From positions 50,713 through 114,712 of the forward strand of contig CAMWXJ010000007.1 in NCBI GenBank assembly GCA_947178215.1: a stretch of DNA of 64,000 nucleotides, read 5' to 3'. The translations under genes and the position numbers were made by a program. The notes under the pieces are model-generated. The model made no database searches. It was not told the DNA's origin and saw only the letters and a list, made by a program, of their open reading frames with translations. Position 1 is the first letter of the stretch. Every line of letters starts with the position of its first letter. Below are positions 1 through 8,086 of the stretch, in pieces. The DNA comes from an uncultured Porphyromonadaceae bacterium (lineage in GTDB: Bacteria > Bacteroidota > Bacteroidia > Bacteroidales > Muribaculaceae).

Positions 1-2061
1 GGAGTGATAAAACGCCGCGGCACCATAGAAGCCGGCTCAACGGTAAGCGACTACTTCCCCGTAGAAAAGGAATACGGCTACTCGGTGTTCTCAACCGTGT
101 TCTACGCCGAATTTCTCGGCAAGAAGCTCAACGTGATAGACTGCCCGGGCGCCGACGACTTCGTTGGCAACGCCATCACCGCACTCGGTGTCACCGACAC
201 CGGCGTGATTGTGGTCGACGCACAATATGGCGTTGAGGTAGGCACACAGAACATATTCCGCACATGCGCCTCCGTCAACAAGCCGGTGATTTTCGCCGTC
301 AACCAGCTCGACGGTGAGAAAGCAGACTTCGACAACACGCTCGAACAGCTGCGCGAGGTATTCGGCAACAAAGTTATTCCAATCCAATATCCCATAAGCG
401 TAGGCCCCGGCTTCAACGCCATGATTGACGTGCTCCTCATGAAAAAGTACTCATGGGGACCCGACGGTGGCGTACCTACAATAGAAGAAATTCCCGCCGA
501 CCAGATGGACCGCGCCATGGAGCTTCACAAGCAGCTCGTCGAGGCAGCCGCCGAGAACGACGAGGGCCTTATGGACAAGTTCTTTGAAGAAGAGCATCTC
601 ACCGAGGACGAGATGCGCATGGGTATCCGCAAGGGCCTTATCGACCGCTCCATCTATCCAGTGTTCTGCGTCAGCGCACTCAAAGACATGGGTGTGCGCC
701 GCATGATGGAGTTCCTTGGCAATGTAGTGCCGTTTGTCGACGACATGCCCGCTCCCACCGACACAGTCGGCACTGTGGTTGAGCCCAAGGCCGACGGCCC
801 TCTCAGCGTATTCGTATTCAAGACCACAATCGAGCCGCATATCGGCGAAGTGAGCTACTTCAAGGTAATGAGCGGCACCCTCAACGCCGGCACCGACCTC
901 GACAACGTGTCGCGCGGCTCCAAAGAGCGCCTCGCGCAGATATTCTGCGTGTGCGGCCAGATTAAGACCCCTGTCGACACTCTCGTAGCCGGCGACATTG
1001 GCGCCACTGTTAAGCTCAAAGACGTGCGCACCGGCAACACCCTCGACGCCAAGGGATGCGACTACACATTCGACTTCATCAAATATCCCGCACCCAAGTA
1101 TCAGCGCGCAATACGTCCCGCCACGGAGAGCGACGCCGAAAAGCTCGCCGCTATCCTCACCCGCATGCACGAAGAGGACCCCACATGGGTAGTTGAAATG
1201 TCGAAGGAGCTCAAACAGACCATTCTCAAAGGTCAGGGCGAATTCCACCTCCGCACCCTCAAATGGCGCGTCGAGAACAACGACAAGCTCCCGATCATAT
1301 TTGAGGAGCCGAAGATTCCTTACCGCGAAACCATAACCAAAGCCGCCCGCGCCGACTATCGTCACAAGAAGCAGAGCGGAGGCTCGGGTCAGTTCGGCGA
1401 GGTACATCTCATCATCGAGCCTTACACCGAAGGTATGCCCGCTCCCACAAGCTACCGTTTCGGCAACCAGGAGTATGTTATGAAGGTGCGCGACACCCAG
1501 GAGATACCCCTCGAATGGGGCGGCAAGCTCGTGGTGTGCGACTGCATCGTAGGCGGCGCCATCGACACCCGCTTCATCCCCGCTATCGTAAAGGGTCTGA
1601 TGGACCGCATGGAGCAGGGCCCGCTCACCGGCTCATACGCCCGCGACGTGCGTGTGTGCATCTACGACGGCAAAATGCATCCTGTTGACTCCAACGAAAT
1701 ATCATTCCGCCTCGCCGGTCGCAACGCTTTCAGCGAAGCCTTCCGCAACGCAAACCCCAAGATTCTCGAACCCATCTATGACCTCGAAGTCATGGTGCCC
1801 TCCGACGTAATGGGCGACGTGATGAGCGACCTTCAGGGACGCCGCGGCATCATCATGGGCATGGACAGCGAAAACGGCTTCCAGAAAATTTCGGCCAAAG
1901 TGCCTCTCAAAGAACTGAGCAGCTACTCGACGGCCCTCTCGTCGATAACAGGCGGACGCTCGTCGTTTACAATGAACTTCTCGAGCTATGAGCTCGTGCC
2001 CGGCGACGTACAGGACAAGCTCCTTAAAGAGTACGCCGAAAAGACGGCAGGTGAAGAGTAA
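1..2061 (+). CDS. Elongation factor G paralog (EF-G2-like), 5' end cut by the window
   Basis: Translational GTPase of the EF-G family. The frame is open to the first base, so the P-loop lies outside the window and the GTG at 4 is not the real start. Visible parts are the rest of the G domain, with a G4-like NQLD and a G5-like VSALK, then domains II-V through the C-terminal EF-G fold (about 685 residues seen). The switch regions differ from ordinary EF-G: the RGITI block of switch I reads YGYSV (bases 73-87), and DTPGHVDF of switch II reads DCPGADDF (139-162), which replaces the catalytic His with Ala. This resembles the Bacteroides EF-G2 class, known as a paralog without GTPase activity; assignment to that class is inference. 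Clear terminator just downstream. Confidence 0.9.
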   Translation, partial: GVIKRRGTIEAGSTVSDYFPVEKEYGYSVFSTVFYAEFLGKKLNVIDCPGADDFVGNAITALGVTDTGVIVVDAQYGVEVGTQNIFRTCASVNKPVIFAVNQLDGEKADFDNTLEQLREVFGNKVIPIQYPISVGPGFNAMIDVLLMKKYSWGPDGGVPTIEEIPADQMDRAMELHKQLVEAAAENDEGLMDKFFEEEHLTEDEMRMGIRKGLIDRSIYPVFCVSALKDMGVRRMMEFLGNVVPFVDDMPAPTDTVGTVVEPKADGPLSVFVFKTTIEPHIGEVSYFKVMSGTLNAGTDLDNVSRGSKERLAQIFCVCGQIKTPVDTLVAGDIGATVKLKDVRTGNTLDAKGCDYTFDFIKYPAPKYQRAIRPATESDAEKLAAILTRMHEEDPTWVVEMSKELKQTILKGQGEFHLRTLKWRVENNDKLPIIFEEPKIPYRETITKAARADYRHKKQSGGSGQFGEVHLIIEPYTEGMPAPTSYRFGNQEYVMKVRDTQEIPLEWGGKLVVCDCIVGGAIDTRFIPAIVKGLMDRMEQGPLTGSYARDVRVCIYDGKMHPVDSNEISFRLAGRNAFSEAFRNANPKILEPIYDLEVMVPSDVMGDVMSDLQGRRGIIMGMDSENGFQKISAKVPLKELSSYSTALSSITGGRSSFTMNFSSYELVPGDVQDKLLKEYAEKTAGEE

Positions 2062-2094
2062 TCCTCACCGCGCAGACAGCGATATAATTACACA

Positions 2095-2132
2095 CTTCGG
2101 GCCGCTCCTGACGGAGCGGCCCGAAGATTTTT
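2095..2132 (+). terminator. Rho-independent terminator after the EF-G paralog
   Basis: A perfect 14-bp stem (2095-2108 with 2113-2126) closes a TGAC tetraloop and is followed by ATTTTT. The next gene is convergent, so it may work for both, but the T tract is on the plus side. Confidence 0.9.
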
Positions 2133-2159
2133 GTCGTACTGCCTGAGGCAGAAAAACGA

Positions 2160-2861
2160 TTACTGAAGCGTGCCGGCCTCGGCTTTCTGAACCATGGCCT
2201 GGTTGGCGAGGATATAAATCTCTACACGGCGATTCTGGGCACGGCCGGCTGCTGTCTCGTTGGAGGCCACATAATCCTGCATAGGCAGGCCCTTGGCAGT
2301 CATACGGATTGCCGGGATGCCGCTTTCGATGAGATATGTCTCTACGGCGTCGGCTCGACCGTTGGCGACACGGGTGTTCACTTCAAGCGAGCCGGTGTTG
2401 TCAGTAAAACCGTAGATCTGCACGTCGGTGTCGGGGTTGGCGAGGAGCGACGCGGCAAACTTGGTGAGGTCCTTGCGGGCGTTGGTGCTGAGCGTGGTGC
2501 CGTTGGTGGGGAAGAGGATTCCACCTTCAAAGGTCACGCGAATGGCGGTGAGGCCGTTGTTGTCGGTCACGGTGTCGACGGTAGCGGCGCCTGCGAGTTC
2601 CTTTTCAAGCTCGGCTTTCTGCTGATCCATCTTGCGTCCGATAAGCATACCGGCTCCTGAGCCTACGGCTGCACCGATAGCCGCACCGATGCCGGCACCC
2701 TTGCCGCCGCCTATTAGCGCGCCTATGCCGGCGCCTGCGGCTGCGCCCGAACCGCCGCCTATGGCTGCGCCTTTACCGAGGTTGGTCATGCTTGAACATG
2801 ACGAAGTAATCAGGAGGCTGAGGGCAACGCCCGCGGCAGCCAATGTCTTGATAAGCTTCAT
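2160..2861 (-). CDS. OmpA-family lipoprotein with glycine-zipper domain (YiaD-like)
   Basis: Outer-membrane lipoprotein of 233 residues that probably ties the outer membrane to peptidoglycan. The N-terminus is a lipoprotein signal with the lipidated Cys at residue 22 (ITSSC). A Gly/Ala-rich glycine-zipper segment follows (about residues 30-75, repeated GAGIGA-type units). The C-terminal OmpA domain (about 110-225) carries the peptidoglycan-binding pattern, including YGFTDNTG and the NRRVEI end motif. It is a single-gene unit read from its own promoter at 2938-2967 and convergent with the EF-G paralog. The family assignment is firm; the exact role is inferred from YiaD-type relatives. Confidence 0.92.
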   Translation of the reverse strand: MKLIKTLAAAGVALSLLITSSCSSMTNLGKGAAIGGGSGAAAGAGIGALIGGGKGAGIGAAIGAAVGSGAGMLIGRKMDQQKAELEKELAGAATVDTVTDNNGLTAIRVTFEGGILFPTNGTTLSTNARKDLTKFAASLLANPDTDVQIYGFTDNTGSLEVNTRVANGRADAVETYLIESGIPAIRMTAKGLPMQDYVASNETAAGRAQNRRVEIYILANQAMVQKAEAGTLQ

Positions 2862-2937
2862 ATATCTTTTGTGTTATGAGTTAATAAGCTGAAACGTGAT
2901 GCGCCGCTCATGGAGACCGACGCTTATGTTTCGGCCA

Positions 2938-2967
2938 CAAAGTTAGATAATTTTTAATAAATAACAA
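2938..2967 (-). promoter_or_regulatory. Bacteroidota-type promoter for the OmpA lipoprotein
   Basis: On the minus strand the -7 element TAACTTTG (2945-2938) lies 19 nt downstream of a -33 TTG (2967-2965). The leader to the ATG at 2861 is about 70 nt. It is back to back with the promoter at 3034-3067 in a 290-nt divergent intergenic region. Confidence 0.75.
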
Positions 2968-3033
2968 CCGCGGAGCCCCATTGGTTGGCAGGAGACACCG
3001 CAAGTGTCAGGCCGACGCATAACCTGAATGCTT

Positions 3034-3067
3034 TTTGGTCGCTGTCAAAATTTTTTGCTACCTTTGC
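3034..3067 (+). promoter_or_regulatory. Bacteroidota-type promoter for the EamA transporter
   Basis: TTTG at 3034-3037, a 21-nt spacer, then TACCTTTG at 3059-3066. Possible upstream starts near 3028-3035 fall inside this promoter, so they are not translated starts. Confidence 0.75.
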
Positions 3068-3151
3068 GGCGCAACGCAAACGAGGCTTCTCTTCCCTCAT
3101 CATCCCAACTTACCACGTTTCACCGGACCGACATATCCGTGCCATTGCTTT

Positions 3152-4063
3152 ATGAGTCATATCCGTCACTCCGCCTCACGCTATCCGACGCTGATGGTTC
3201 ACATCGGCGCACTCGTTGCCGTATCGGCATGGGGAGCTTCCTTCGTCGCTACAAAGGTGCTCACCAATGCCGGTCTTAATGCTGTAGAAATCTACATCTA
3301 CCGCTTTCTCCTCGCCTACGCGGTTACGCTGCTGTTCTGCCCGCGTCCGTTTTTCAGCCACTCGCTACGCGACGAAATGATGTTCTTGCTGTGCGGTATC
3401 TGCGGCGGCTCCGTCTACTTCATCTCCGAGAACACGGCAGTGATATACACCATGGTGAGCAATGTGGCTCTCATCACCTCGCTTTCGCCTATCATACTGA
3501 TGATAATATCGGCGGGAGTGTTCCGGAGCGAACGCATTTCGCGCGGCTTCATCTTTGGCTCCATAATAGCGCTCATAGGCGTAGGCTGCGTGATATTCAA
3601 CAGTTCAATGGAGCTCAACGTCAACCCGTTCGGCGACATGCTCGCCCTTTTGTCGGCGGTATGCTGGGCGGTCTACACCATTCTGCTCAGGCCGCTCAAT
3701 GCCACCTACTCTGCCTGGTTCATCTCACGCAAGACATTTTTCTACGGAGTGATTACGGCACTGCCTTTCATGGCCATGGAGCCCACCCACACGCCCCTGT
3801 CGCGTCTGCTCCAGACCGACGTATTGCTCAACCTCTGCTTCCTGGGCCTCATCTGCTCCTTCCTGGCATATCTGCTGTGGTCGTTCACAGTGCGCAGGCT
3901 CGGCCCTAACAAGAGTGGCAATTATCTCTATTTCTCACCTATCGTTACGCTCGTACTGTCGGCAATAGTGCTGTCCGACCCTATCACCGTGATAGGCGTC
4001 ACAGGCTGTGTGCTCATTCTCGGCGGCGTAATCCTATCCGAGAAGCTGAGCAACCGCGGCTGA
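3152..4063 (+). CDS. EamA/DMT family transporter
   Basis: Inner-membrane permease of the drug/metabolite transporter superfamily, 303 residues with about ten hydrophobic helices in two EamA repeats (roughly 15-150 and 165-300). The first repeat opens with the typical WGASFVATK segment. The second has the AVCWAVYTILLRPL segment and ends in a helix with VTGCVLILGGVILSE. The substrate cannot be read from sequence; relatives export amino acids or other metabolites. I chose the ATG at 3152 because a good promoter ends at 3067, making the longer frame impossible as protein. ATG 3194 is an alternative that would remove 14 residues. Monocistronic, and convergent with the alkylation-repair gene. Confidence 0.88.
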   Translation: MSHIRHSASRYPTLMVHIGALVAVSAWGASFVATKVLTNAGLNAVEIYIYRFLLAYAVTLLFCPRPFFSHSLRDEMMFLLCGICGGSVYFISENTAVIYTMVSNVALITSLSPIILMIISAGVFRSERISRGFIFGSIIALIGVGCVIFNSSMELNVNPFGDMLALLSAVCWAVYTILLRPLNATYSAWFISRKTFFYGVITALPFMAMEPTHTPLSRLLQTDVLLNLCFLGLICSFLAYLLWSFTVRRLGPNKSGNYLYFSPIVTLVLSAIVLSDPITVIGVTGCVLILGGVILSEKLSNRG

Positions 4064-4094
4064 GCAACAACGGCAGACCCGGCGCCGCTCAGAG

Positions 4095-4643
4095 TCAGAG
4101 TCCGAGCATAAACCTGGCCTCCTCGGCCAATCTCTCAGCAAGCGTTTTCAGCGATGCGTCATCGCCGCGCGTTGCCTCCGATTCCGCTACCGGCAATATC
4201 TCGGCGGCGCGGGTGTTGACCAGATTCCACAGCAGGCGCAGACCTGCGTAGCGCGACTCTACGTCATCACCGGCAAGCATCTTCCGGGCGAGAGCGAAAG
4301 CGTAAGGCTCGTGACGCAGTAGCGAATGACACAACACATCGACCGCCTCACGGCTTTTCAATCCCCTCAGCCAATTCTCGGCACGATCGGCGTCTACCTC
4401 TCCGCGCGGCATCAACATCGGCGCGATGAGCTGGCTTTCGCGGCTCAGAGTGTCGGCAATCAGCTCGTCGGCGAGCGCTGCATCGGTGCCATACTCAGAC
4501 GCAATCTCTTTCAGCTGAGGCAGATTCACGCCCATGATATATCTGTACGGCGAACCGGCCTTGCGAAGAGCATCGGCCACTATGCCGTTGCGCATCGCAA
4601 AAATGCGACGCTTAATCTGCTGCATATTGTTGTAAGTAGTCAT
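4095..4643 (-). CDS. DNA alkylation repair protein (AlkD-like HEAT repeat)
   Basis: Predicted AlkD-family HEAT-repeat protein of 182 residues, shorter than the usual 220-240. AlkD-type proteins remove positively charged alkylated bases. The visible family-like segments are YRYIMGVNLPQLKEIA near the N-terminus, the E-S-Q-L-I-A-P-M-L stretch, and WLRGLKSREAVDVLCHSLLRH; the rest is helical. The start at 4643 (MTTYNNMQQ) was chosen because the longer frame runs through a promoter whose -7 box is at 4651-4659. That leaves almost no leader. ATG at 4625 (MQQIKRR) is the alternative and would give a normal short leader. I did not verify catalytic residues, so activity is inferred from the family. Confidence 0.8.
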   Translation of the reverse strand: MTTYNNMQQIKRRIFAMRNGIVADALRKAGSPYRYIMGVNLPQLKEIASEYGTDAALADELIADTLSRESQLIAPMLMPRGEVDADRAENWLRGLKSREAVDVLCHSLLRHEPYAFALARKMLAGDDVESRYAGLRLLWNLVNTRAAEILPVAESEATRGDDASLKTLAERLAEEARFMLGL

Positions 4644-4650
4644 AATGGCT

Positions 4651-4683
4651 GCAAAATTACCCATTCTTGCCCAAGCGGCCAAA
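4651..4683 (-). promoter_or_regulatory. Promoter for the AlkD-like gene, almost abutting its start codon
   Basis: On the minus strand: TTTG at 4683-4680, a 20-nt spacer, TAATTTTG ending at 4652 followed by C. The first ATG (4643) is only about 8 nt past the -7 element, so the transcript is nearly or fully leaderless. Confidence 0.7.
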
Positions 4684-4763
4684 TCAATCGCCAAACGGAG
4701 CACAGCCGGGCGCGTCAGCGAGAATTTCATCAGCTATCCGAGCGCTTATTCAAAAGGTTTTTG

Positions 4764-4771
4764 TAATTTTG
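4764..4771 (+). promoter_or_regulatory. Likely -7 element for dnaN
   Basis: TAATTTTG matches the Bacteroidota -7 consensus TAnnTTTG and lies about 73 nt before the dnaN ATG. No convincing TTTG is seen 19-21 nt upstream, so only the -7 half is supported. Confidence 0.5.
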
Positions 4772-4843
4772 TGGATTGAAATTGGGGCGCTATGCCCTTT
4801 TCATTCCAATCACGATTATAACCAAACCTCGACCATAAAGAAT

Positions 4844-5971
4844 ATGAAATTCAACGTCGCGAGCAAAACCCTCTATACCAGCATCTCGGCCGTAAGCAAG
4901 GTCATCAACTCGAAAAATGCCCTGACGGTACTCAACAACTTCCTCTTCACTCTCCATGACTCGGTGCTTACCGTGCGCGCCTCCGACATGGAAAACTCGC
5001 TCGTGGCCACTCTCGATGTCATGGACGCCGAGGGCGACGGCTCGTTCTGCCTCGATGCGCACCGCATGGTCGACCTCCTGAAAGAGATGCCCGCCCAGGA
5101 AATGACTTTCGAGATTGACGACACAAACTTCGAAACCCTCATCAGCTACTCCAACGGCGAGTTCAAGACCATGGCTATTGACGGCAACGAGTACCCTCAG
5201 CCCGAAATAGAGGAAGCCGGCGCCGAGAGCATCCGCTTCGCCTGCCCTGCAACAGTGGCCCTCGCCGGCATCGAACGTACCATTTTTGCAGTGGGCACCG
5301 ACGAACTGCGCCCCCAGATGACCGGCATACTTTGGGACATCAAGCCCGACAGCATCATCTTCGTAGCCACCGACACCCGCAAACTCGTGCGCTACACCAA
5401 CAAGGCCGTTGAGCCCGGAGCCGCCTGCTCGTTTATCCTCCCCCTCAAGCCCGCCACAGTGATGCGCAACATTTTCAGCAAGGACGATACTATCGACGTC
5501 ACCATTTCCAAGAAGTCGGTGACCTTCTCGACCGCCGGATATCGCTTTGACTGCCGCTTCATAAAGGGCATGTTCCCCGACTACAACCGCGTCATCCCCA
5601 AGACCAACGACAAGATCCTCACCGTCGACCGCCAGATGTTTATCAACGCCATGCGCCGCGTTACAGTGTTCGGTAACGGCGGCAACGGCCTCATCCGCTT
5701 CCACTTCGACGAGAATGTAGCCACTCTGTCGACCCAGGACAGCAGCTACGGCACTTCGGGCCGCGAAACACTCTCGTGTGATTACCAGGGCACTCCACTC
5801 ACCATAGGATTCGGCGCCCCCTATCTGCTTGAAATTTTCTCCACCATACCCACTCCCGAGGTTATCATGAAGCTCGCCGATCCGTCGCGTCCCGCCGTAA
5901 TCGTACCCTCCGACAACGAGCCCGACACCGACCTGCTCATGATTCTCATGCCGATGAACATAGTGGACTGA
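4844..5971 (+). CDS. dnaN: DNA polymerase III sliding clamp, beta subunit
   Basis: Ring-forming processivity clamp that holds DNA polymerase III and other partners on DNA. The 375-residue product has the usual length and three clamp domains of about 120 residues each. Recognisable stretches are the N-terminal MKFNVASKTLYTSIS, the LNNFLFTL segment of domain I, PDYNRVIPK in the middle domain, and a C-terminus ending in LILMPMNIVD-like sequence (here MILMPMNIVD), the canonical clamp tail. The ATG at 4844 is chosen because family members start with this peptide and the longer frame runs through the promoter at 4764-4771. First gene of a run with a DnaQ-like exonuclease, coaBC, DUF4835, recN and rlmB. 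Confidence 0.97.
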   Translation: MKFNVASKTLYTSISAVSKVINSKNALTVLNNFLFTLHDSVLTVRASDMENSLVATLDVMDAEGDGSFCLDAHRMVDLLKEMPAQEMTFEIDDTNFETLISYSNGEFKTMAIDGNEYPQPEIEEAGAESIRFACPATVALAGIERTIFAVGTDELRPQMTGILWDIKPDSIIFVATDTRKLVRYTNKAVEPGAACSFILPLKPATVMRNIFSKDDTIDVTISKKSVTFSTAGYRFDCRFIKGMFPDYNRVIPKTNDKILTVDRQMFINAMRRVTVFGNGGNGLIRFHFDENVATLSTQDSSYGTSGRETLSCDYQGTPLTIGFGAPYLLEIFSTIPTPEVIMKLADPSRPAVIVPSDNEPDTDLLMILMPMNIVD

Positions 5972-6021
5972 CCTCCCTTGACACCCGACTCCTCACCCCC
6001 CCGACCCTATCCAAGCCGTAA

Positions 6022-6840
6022 ATGAAATTAAAGCTCAAACGCCCGGTGGTGTTTTTTGACCTCGAAACCACCGGCACCTCAGTGACCCACGACCGCATCG
6101 TGGAAATATCCATAATAAAGGTCAACCCTGACGGCAGCGAGACAGTACACTCGCGCCGTATCAACCCCGGCTGTCATATACCCGAGGAGGCTACCGCCAT
6201 ACACCATATCACCGACGAGGACGTGGCCGACCAGCCGCTCTTTGAGAAGGTGGCTCCCAAGCTCGCAAGGTTCATCTCGGGATGCGACATCGCGGGCTTC
6301 AACTCCACTCGCTTCGATGTGCCGTTGCTCGACCAGGAATTTCACCGCGCCGGAATAGACTTCGACTTCTCCGACGTCAAGTTCATCGACGTGCAGAACA
6401 TATTCCACAAGAAGGAGCAACGAACACTTGTGGCCGCCTACCGCTTCTATTGCGACAAGGACCTCAACGACGCCCACTCGGCCACTGCCGACACCCGCGC
6501 CACATACGAGGTGCTGCTTGCGCAGCTCGACCGTTATCCCGACCTCGGGTGCGACGTCGACAGCCTCAGCGACTTTTCGGCCATGAACCGCGCGGTAGAC
6601 TTCATGAGCCGTCTTGTCTATGACGACCAGGGCCGCGAGGTCATCAACTTCGGCAAGTACAAAGGCCGCTTGTGCGAGGAGGTGCTCGCATCCGAGCCGG
6701 GCTATTACGACTGGATAATGAAGAGCGACTTCCCCGCATCCACGCAGAAAGCGTTCACCACAGTAATGGAGCGCGTGAGAAGCGCGCGCAAGGCTGCCGC
6801 CCGGGCCGCCAACGCCACCGAGGGCGTTGCCAATGCTTAA
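6022..6840 (+). CDS. DnaQ-like 3'-5' exonuclease (DEDDh)
   Basis: Exonuclease of the DEDD superfamily, 272 residues. Exo I is FFDLETTGTS with the D and E metal ligands (about residues 12-14). The middle motif (GFNSTRFDVPLLDQEF) supplies the second Asp, and DAHSATADTRAT near residue 155 gives the final H...D pair. The C-terminal part (INFGKYKGR...YYDWIM) resembles the small domain seen in many Bacteroidota exonucleases of this type. It directly follows dnaN, consistent with a proofreading or repair role, but it could equally be an RNase T-type or accessory exonuclease. The last 8 nt overlap coaBC. Confidence 0.9.
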   Translation: MKLKLKRPVVFFDLETTGTSVTHDRIVEISIIKVNPDGSETVHSRRINPGCHIPEEATAIHHITDEDVADQPLFEKVAPKLARFISGCDIAGFNSTRFDVPLLDQEFHRAGIDFDFSDVKFIDVQNIFHKKEQRTLVAAYRFYCDKDLNDAHSATADTRATYEVLLAQLDRYPDLGCDVDSLSDFSAMNRAVDFMSRLVYDDQGREVINFGKYKGRLCEEVLASEPGYYDWIMKSDFPASTQKAFTTVMERVRSARKAAARAANATEGVANA

Positions 6841-8059
6841 AGGCAAGCACATAGTGCTCGGCATCACCGGAGGCATCGCCGCATATAAATCGGTGATGCT
6901 TTTGCGCCTGTTAGTCAAGGCCGGCGCGGAGGTACAGATAGTCATCACACCCGCCGGCAAGGAGTTCATCACTCCGGTCACACTCTCGGCGCTGTCGGGC
7001 AAGCCGGTGATAAGCGAATTTTTCACGGCCAATACCGGTGAGTGGCATAGCCATGTCGACATAGGCCTGTGGGCCGACGCCATGGTTATCGCGCCAGCTA
7101 CGGCTTCCTCTATCGCCAAGATGGCCAACGGCGTGGCCGACAATATGCTCATCACCACTTATCTCTCAGCCAAGGCGCCGGTATTTCTGGCACCTGCGAT
7201 GGACCTCGACATGATGGCGCATCCGTCGACACAGCGCAATATAGCCACTCTCCGCTCCTACGGAAACCATATCATCGAGCCGGCCGAAGGCGAGCTTGCC
7301 TCACACCTCGTCGGCAAAGGGCGCATGGCCGAGCCGCAGGAAATATTCAACACCCTCGCCCGCTACTTCGCCGCCAAAGAAGGCTCTCTGAGAGGGCGCA
7401 AGGTACTCATAACCGCCGGCCCGACCTACGAGCGTATCGACCCGGTGAGGTTTATCGGCAACTTCTCGACCGGAAAAATGGGTTACGCCATTGCCGACGA
7501 AGCGGCAGCACGCGGCGCCGATGTCACCATAGTGTCGGGTCCGGTAGCCGTAAGGCCCTCCGACTCTGAGGCCGTAAAGGTGGTAAGCGTGGAATCGGCC
7601 CGAGAAATGCTCACCGCCACACAGGAGCGTGTGGCCGACGCCGACATCGTGATTCTCGCCGCTGCTGTAGCCGACTACGCCCCGGCACATCCCGCCGACC
7701 ACAAAATCAAGCGCGAGAAGAGTGCTGATGCTCCTACTATCGAACTGGTAAAGAACCCCGACATCGCCCGCACCCTCGGCGCTGAAAAGCGCGACAACCA
7801 GATATTCGTAGGCTTCGCCCTGGAAACCGACGACGCCGATGCCAACGGCCGTGCCAAGCTTGTAGCCAAGAATCTCGATATGATAGTAGTCAATTCTCTC
7901 GCCGACGCCGGCGCCGGGTTCGGCACCGACACCAACGTCGTCACCATCATAGATGCAGCGACGGGCAGCGCGCGACGCTTCCCTCTCAAAAGCAAGCGGG
8001 CCGTGGCGGCCGACATCCTTGACGCCGTCGAATCGGCCCAATCAGCCGGCAAGCAATAA
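6833..8059 (+). CDS. coaBC: Bifunctional phosphopantothenoylcysteine decarboxylase / phosphopantothenate-cysteine ligase
   Basis: Makes 4'-phosphopantetheine from 4'-phosphopantothenate and cysteine in two steps of coenzyme A synthesis. The 408-residue protein has an N-terminal FMN-dependent CoaC flavoprotein domain (about 1-180) with GITGGIAAYK, the HSHVDIGLWADAMVIAPATA block carrying the catalytic His, and PAMDLDMM. Most relatives have Asn in that last motif (PAMN), so the Asp is worth noting. The C-terminal CoaB ligase domain (about 190-408) has GPTYERIDPVRFIGN, FSTGKMG and the KIKREK lysine segment. The start is ATG 6833 (MLKGKH), 8 nt inside the exonuclease gene; a TTG at 6827 would add two residues. 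Confidence 0.96.
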   Translation: MLKGKHIVLGITGGIAAYKSVMLLRLLVKAGAEVQIVITPAGKEFITPVTLSALSGKPVISEFFTANTGEWHSHVDIGLWADAMVIAPATASSIAKMANGVADNMLITTYLSAKAPVFLAPAMDLDMMAHPSTQRNIATLRSYGNHIIEPAEGELASHLVGKGRMAEPQEIFNTLARYFAAKEGSLRGRKVLITAGPTYERIDPVRFIGNFSTGKMGYAIADEAAARGADVTIVSGPVAVRPSDSEAVKVVSVESAREMLTATQERVADADIVILAAAVADYAPAHPADHKIKREKSADAPTIELVKNPDIARTLGAEKRDNQIFVGFALETDDADANGRAKLVAKNLDMIVVNSLADAGAGFGTDTNVVTIIDAATGSARRFPLKSKRAVAADILDAVESAQSAGKQ

Positions 8060-8086
8060 CCCTTTCACGCTTCTCCCCCTCCCGAT

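Noticed and set aside
451..1407. Long antisense open frame inside the EF-G paralog
   Set aside because: It mirrors a real coding sequence, has no family features, and arises from high GC codon bias.
3035..3151. N-terminal extension of the EamA transporter
   Set aside because: The extension covers the -33/-7 promoter at 3034-3067.
6079..7158. 359-residue minus-strand frame across the exonuclease and coaBC
   Set aside because: It spans two genuine genes on the other strand and shows no recognisable domain.
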